Shown piece by piece: positions 62,261-64,000 of a stretch of DNA of 64,000 bases; positions within the stretch are counted from its first letter, which is position 1, and each line of letters begins with the position of its first letter. Origin of the DNA: Eublepharis macularius (taxonomy: Eukaryota; Chordata; Lepidosauria; Squamata; Eublepharidae). The DNA is taken from positions 59,473,766 through 59,537,765 of the forward strand of contig NC_072801.1 in assembly GCF_028583425.1 (NCBI RefSeq), written 5' to 3'. The notes beneath the pieces are model-generated. The model did not search any database. It had not been told where the DNA came from and worked only from the letters and a program-made list of their open reading frames with translations. Made by a program: the position numbers and the translations under genes.

Positions 62261-62378
62261 GCTGAAGAAAAATGTGGCTAGAACTATACTGGCCACCTCC
62301 TTTTCGCTATCCAGACATTGCTATTTGCTGAACTCCATGGATGATCCGCTGTGAAAGCTTGACTTTTCCTCCCACTAG

Positions 62379-63316
62379 TAAACATGGGCATGAAATGGGG
62401 AAAAACCGAAACAAGAGGTTTGTGTTTTGTCATTTTTCATGAATAGCAATCCACAGATTTTCACAAAATTGACCCGTTTCATGAAATGATTCGTTAGTTT
62501 TGTGATTCGTCAAAACCAGGGGCATTTCAACGGTCCCCTTCACCCAGAGAGATGTCAAACAGGGAGACTTCAGCAGGTTCTCCTTCACCCACCCTCCAGT
62601 TTGGCCAAGATTGCAATATGTTGACTGGGAGGCTAAGGCCTGAGACTAGGCTTGGTAGAGGAAAAAAAGGCACCCTCACCCAAAGACCTTCCCACAGCAA
62701 GGCCAAGAGCTGGAAAAGAGGCTTCTCAGTCTCTTTTAAAGCAGCAGCACAATCCCAAATCCCCCCCCCTCTCTCACTACTCCAATCCCAGCAGCAACAG
62801 CGAGTCCTCCTTCTTTCTCCTGGGACTGAAACACAAGGCAGAGAGAGAGGGGCATTTTATAGAAAAGACTGACATAGAGGAGAACAGGAGGTCTGTGGTT
62901 GGCTGACAGACCTGTCTAACAGGGTTTGGAGGGGTGAGATTGGTGTGCCCATGGCTACAGAAGGCCCGCCTTCTGGTTGCCTAGGGGATTGACCACCAGC
63001 ACCTAGCTGTATAGGGCAGAATGGAAGCTCTCCAGATGGCTAGGAGAGCTGCTAATCAAGGGTAAGTGGGCTATGATTGGGGTTTCCAATGGCAACAAAA
63101 GGTCTGGGCCCATTGTTGCCTAGGGAATCAATGGATTGGCACCAGCCTTTCTGAAATTATGAAACATTCACAAAGTGAACAAAACAGGCCAAAAAAGCTG
63201 TGAATTCCATGAAAACTGTGAAAACCAAGGCACAATGAACTGCTACTTAGTGACACACGAAACAGCCAGTTTCATGGTGAAAAATTGCTTCGTATTTCAA
63301 TTTGTGCCCATGTCTA
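62379..63316. mobile_element. hAT-like MITE, 938 bp
   Basis: Ends TAAACATGGGCATGAAAT and TTTGTGCCCATGTCTA, the same end family as 32394-33117. Target duplication CCCACTAG at 62371-62378 and 63317-63324. The gene 2 intron near 36278-36296 is the empty site. Confidence 0.8.
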
Positions 63317-64000
63317 CCCACTAGTGTTGAGGCATTCTTGATGAGTGCTGATGAAAGATACTGTCCATCAGTCATGGGGTACTGGTGGTTGTCAGAGTAA
63401 AGAAGGAAGACACTTGTTTTTTTTTTTTTTAGGATAGAAACTCTAACTTTGAAGGATGTTGTTGGAGAACATTTATTTTACTGTATATGAAAGGCAATTT
63501 AAAAATAGAGCTGTGTATGTGCACTTAAAAAAAAAGTTAATCTCAGCGGCACCAAGAAAACTTGTTTACCCATTTATAATACGTATTAAGGATATTTGCA
63601 CTGATGATTGTTCAAGGTGGTGTTTTATTTCATCATAATGTTTACTTTGTACTCCAAACATTTTTTTTGGATAAATGCAGGGGAGGGGTGACATTACAGG
63701 TCACATCAGCTGGTTTCAAGTCTCATGGTTTAGCCCTGGACCATGTTCTTGCTTGCATGATTGCAAGAAGTCAGTTGACAGAACAATGAGGAAATGGAAA
63801 GTACCCCCCCCCACACACACACACATACACACACCATAAAGGCTTTGGTGAGGCCCTTGTCTTCAATGGAGATAGTCTAGTGGTTTGGTTGTGGTGAGAA
63901 GATTTGCCTGTGGAAGGTTGCCCCTGCTGAGACTGAAAACAATTCTTCCACCTGCAAATTGCTTTTGAGTTTATTTGAAACTTAAATGGTGGGAAAGGCA
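63317..64000 (+). other. End of gene 3 intron 1 in window
   Basis: Aligns with 36290-36940 of gene 2 intron 1, including a short CA run at 63806-63831. No coding exon. Confidence 0.65.

Overview
This is vertebrate nuclear DNA, most likely from a squamate reptile (lizard, gecko or snake). The evidence is the repeat content: RTE/BovB-type LINE fragments, a tRNA-type SINE and a 5S-rRNA-derived SINE, DIRS tyrosine-recombinase retrotransposons, Penelope-like pieces, L1 tails and many foldback MITEs, around split genes with vertebrate splice sites. The species cannot be named from the window.

The genes are a tandem family of short-chain dehydrogenase/reductases closest to HSD17B14. Gene 1 (6664-26473, + strand, nine coding exons, 295 codons) and gene 2 (34141-52926, + strand, nine coding exons, 284 codons) are both complete and open, with the same intron phases. 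Exon 1 of gene 3 lies at 59296-59383. By alignment with gene 2, the window stops about 100 bp before its exon 2. Between them are broken family pieces: a 3' UTR with poly(A) signal at about 664-925, a frameshifted exon 1 at 4278-4366, an intron 1/intron 7 fusion at about 28815-29850, an orphan exon 9 end plus 3' UTR at about 57087-57590, and inverted upstream blocks at about 56540-56712 and 60760-60990. The locus has gone through repeated duplication, deletion and inversion.

Layout: 1-6540 is upstream remnants, repeats and the gene 1 promoter. 6664-26473 is gene 1; its fifth intron is swollen by a 5.45 kb DIRS element (15617-21066) inserted in an older GC-rich repeat. 26474-34140 holds gene 1's 3' flank, a deleted gene copy, two L1 fragments, a minisatellite, a 724 bp hAT-like MITE and the gene 2 promoter. 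34141-53710 is gene 2; intron 2 holds a decayed second DIRS element with a LINE nested in it, and intron 4 holds SINEs, a long CA repeat, a Penelope GIY-YIG piece and a minisatellite. 53711-64000 is spacer, remnants and the start of gene 3.

The three live gene starts and the dead one share a 19 bp element resembling the ZNF143/SBS motif about 100-135 bp upstream of the ATG. Both complete genes keep the Asn-Ser-Tyr-Lys catalytic set, but both differ from the human protein at the residues after beta-strand 2 that set cofactor preference, and gene 1 has also changed the NNAG and SPG motifs. The most unusual non-genic items are two hammerhead-ribozyme-like cores in foldback repeats, the complete DIRS terminal/internal complementary design, and a GC-AG intron kept in both genes.
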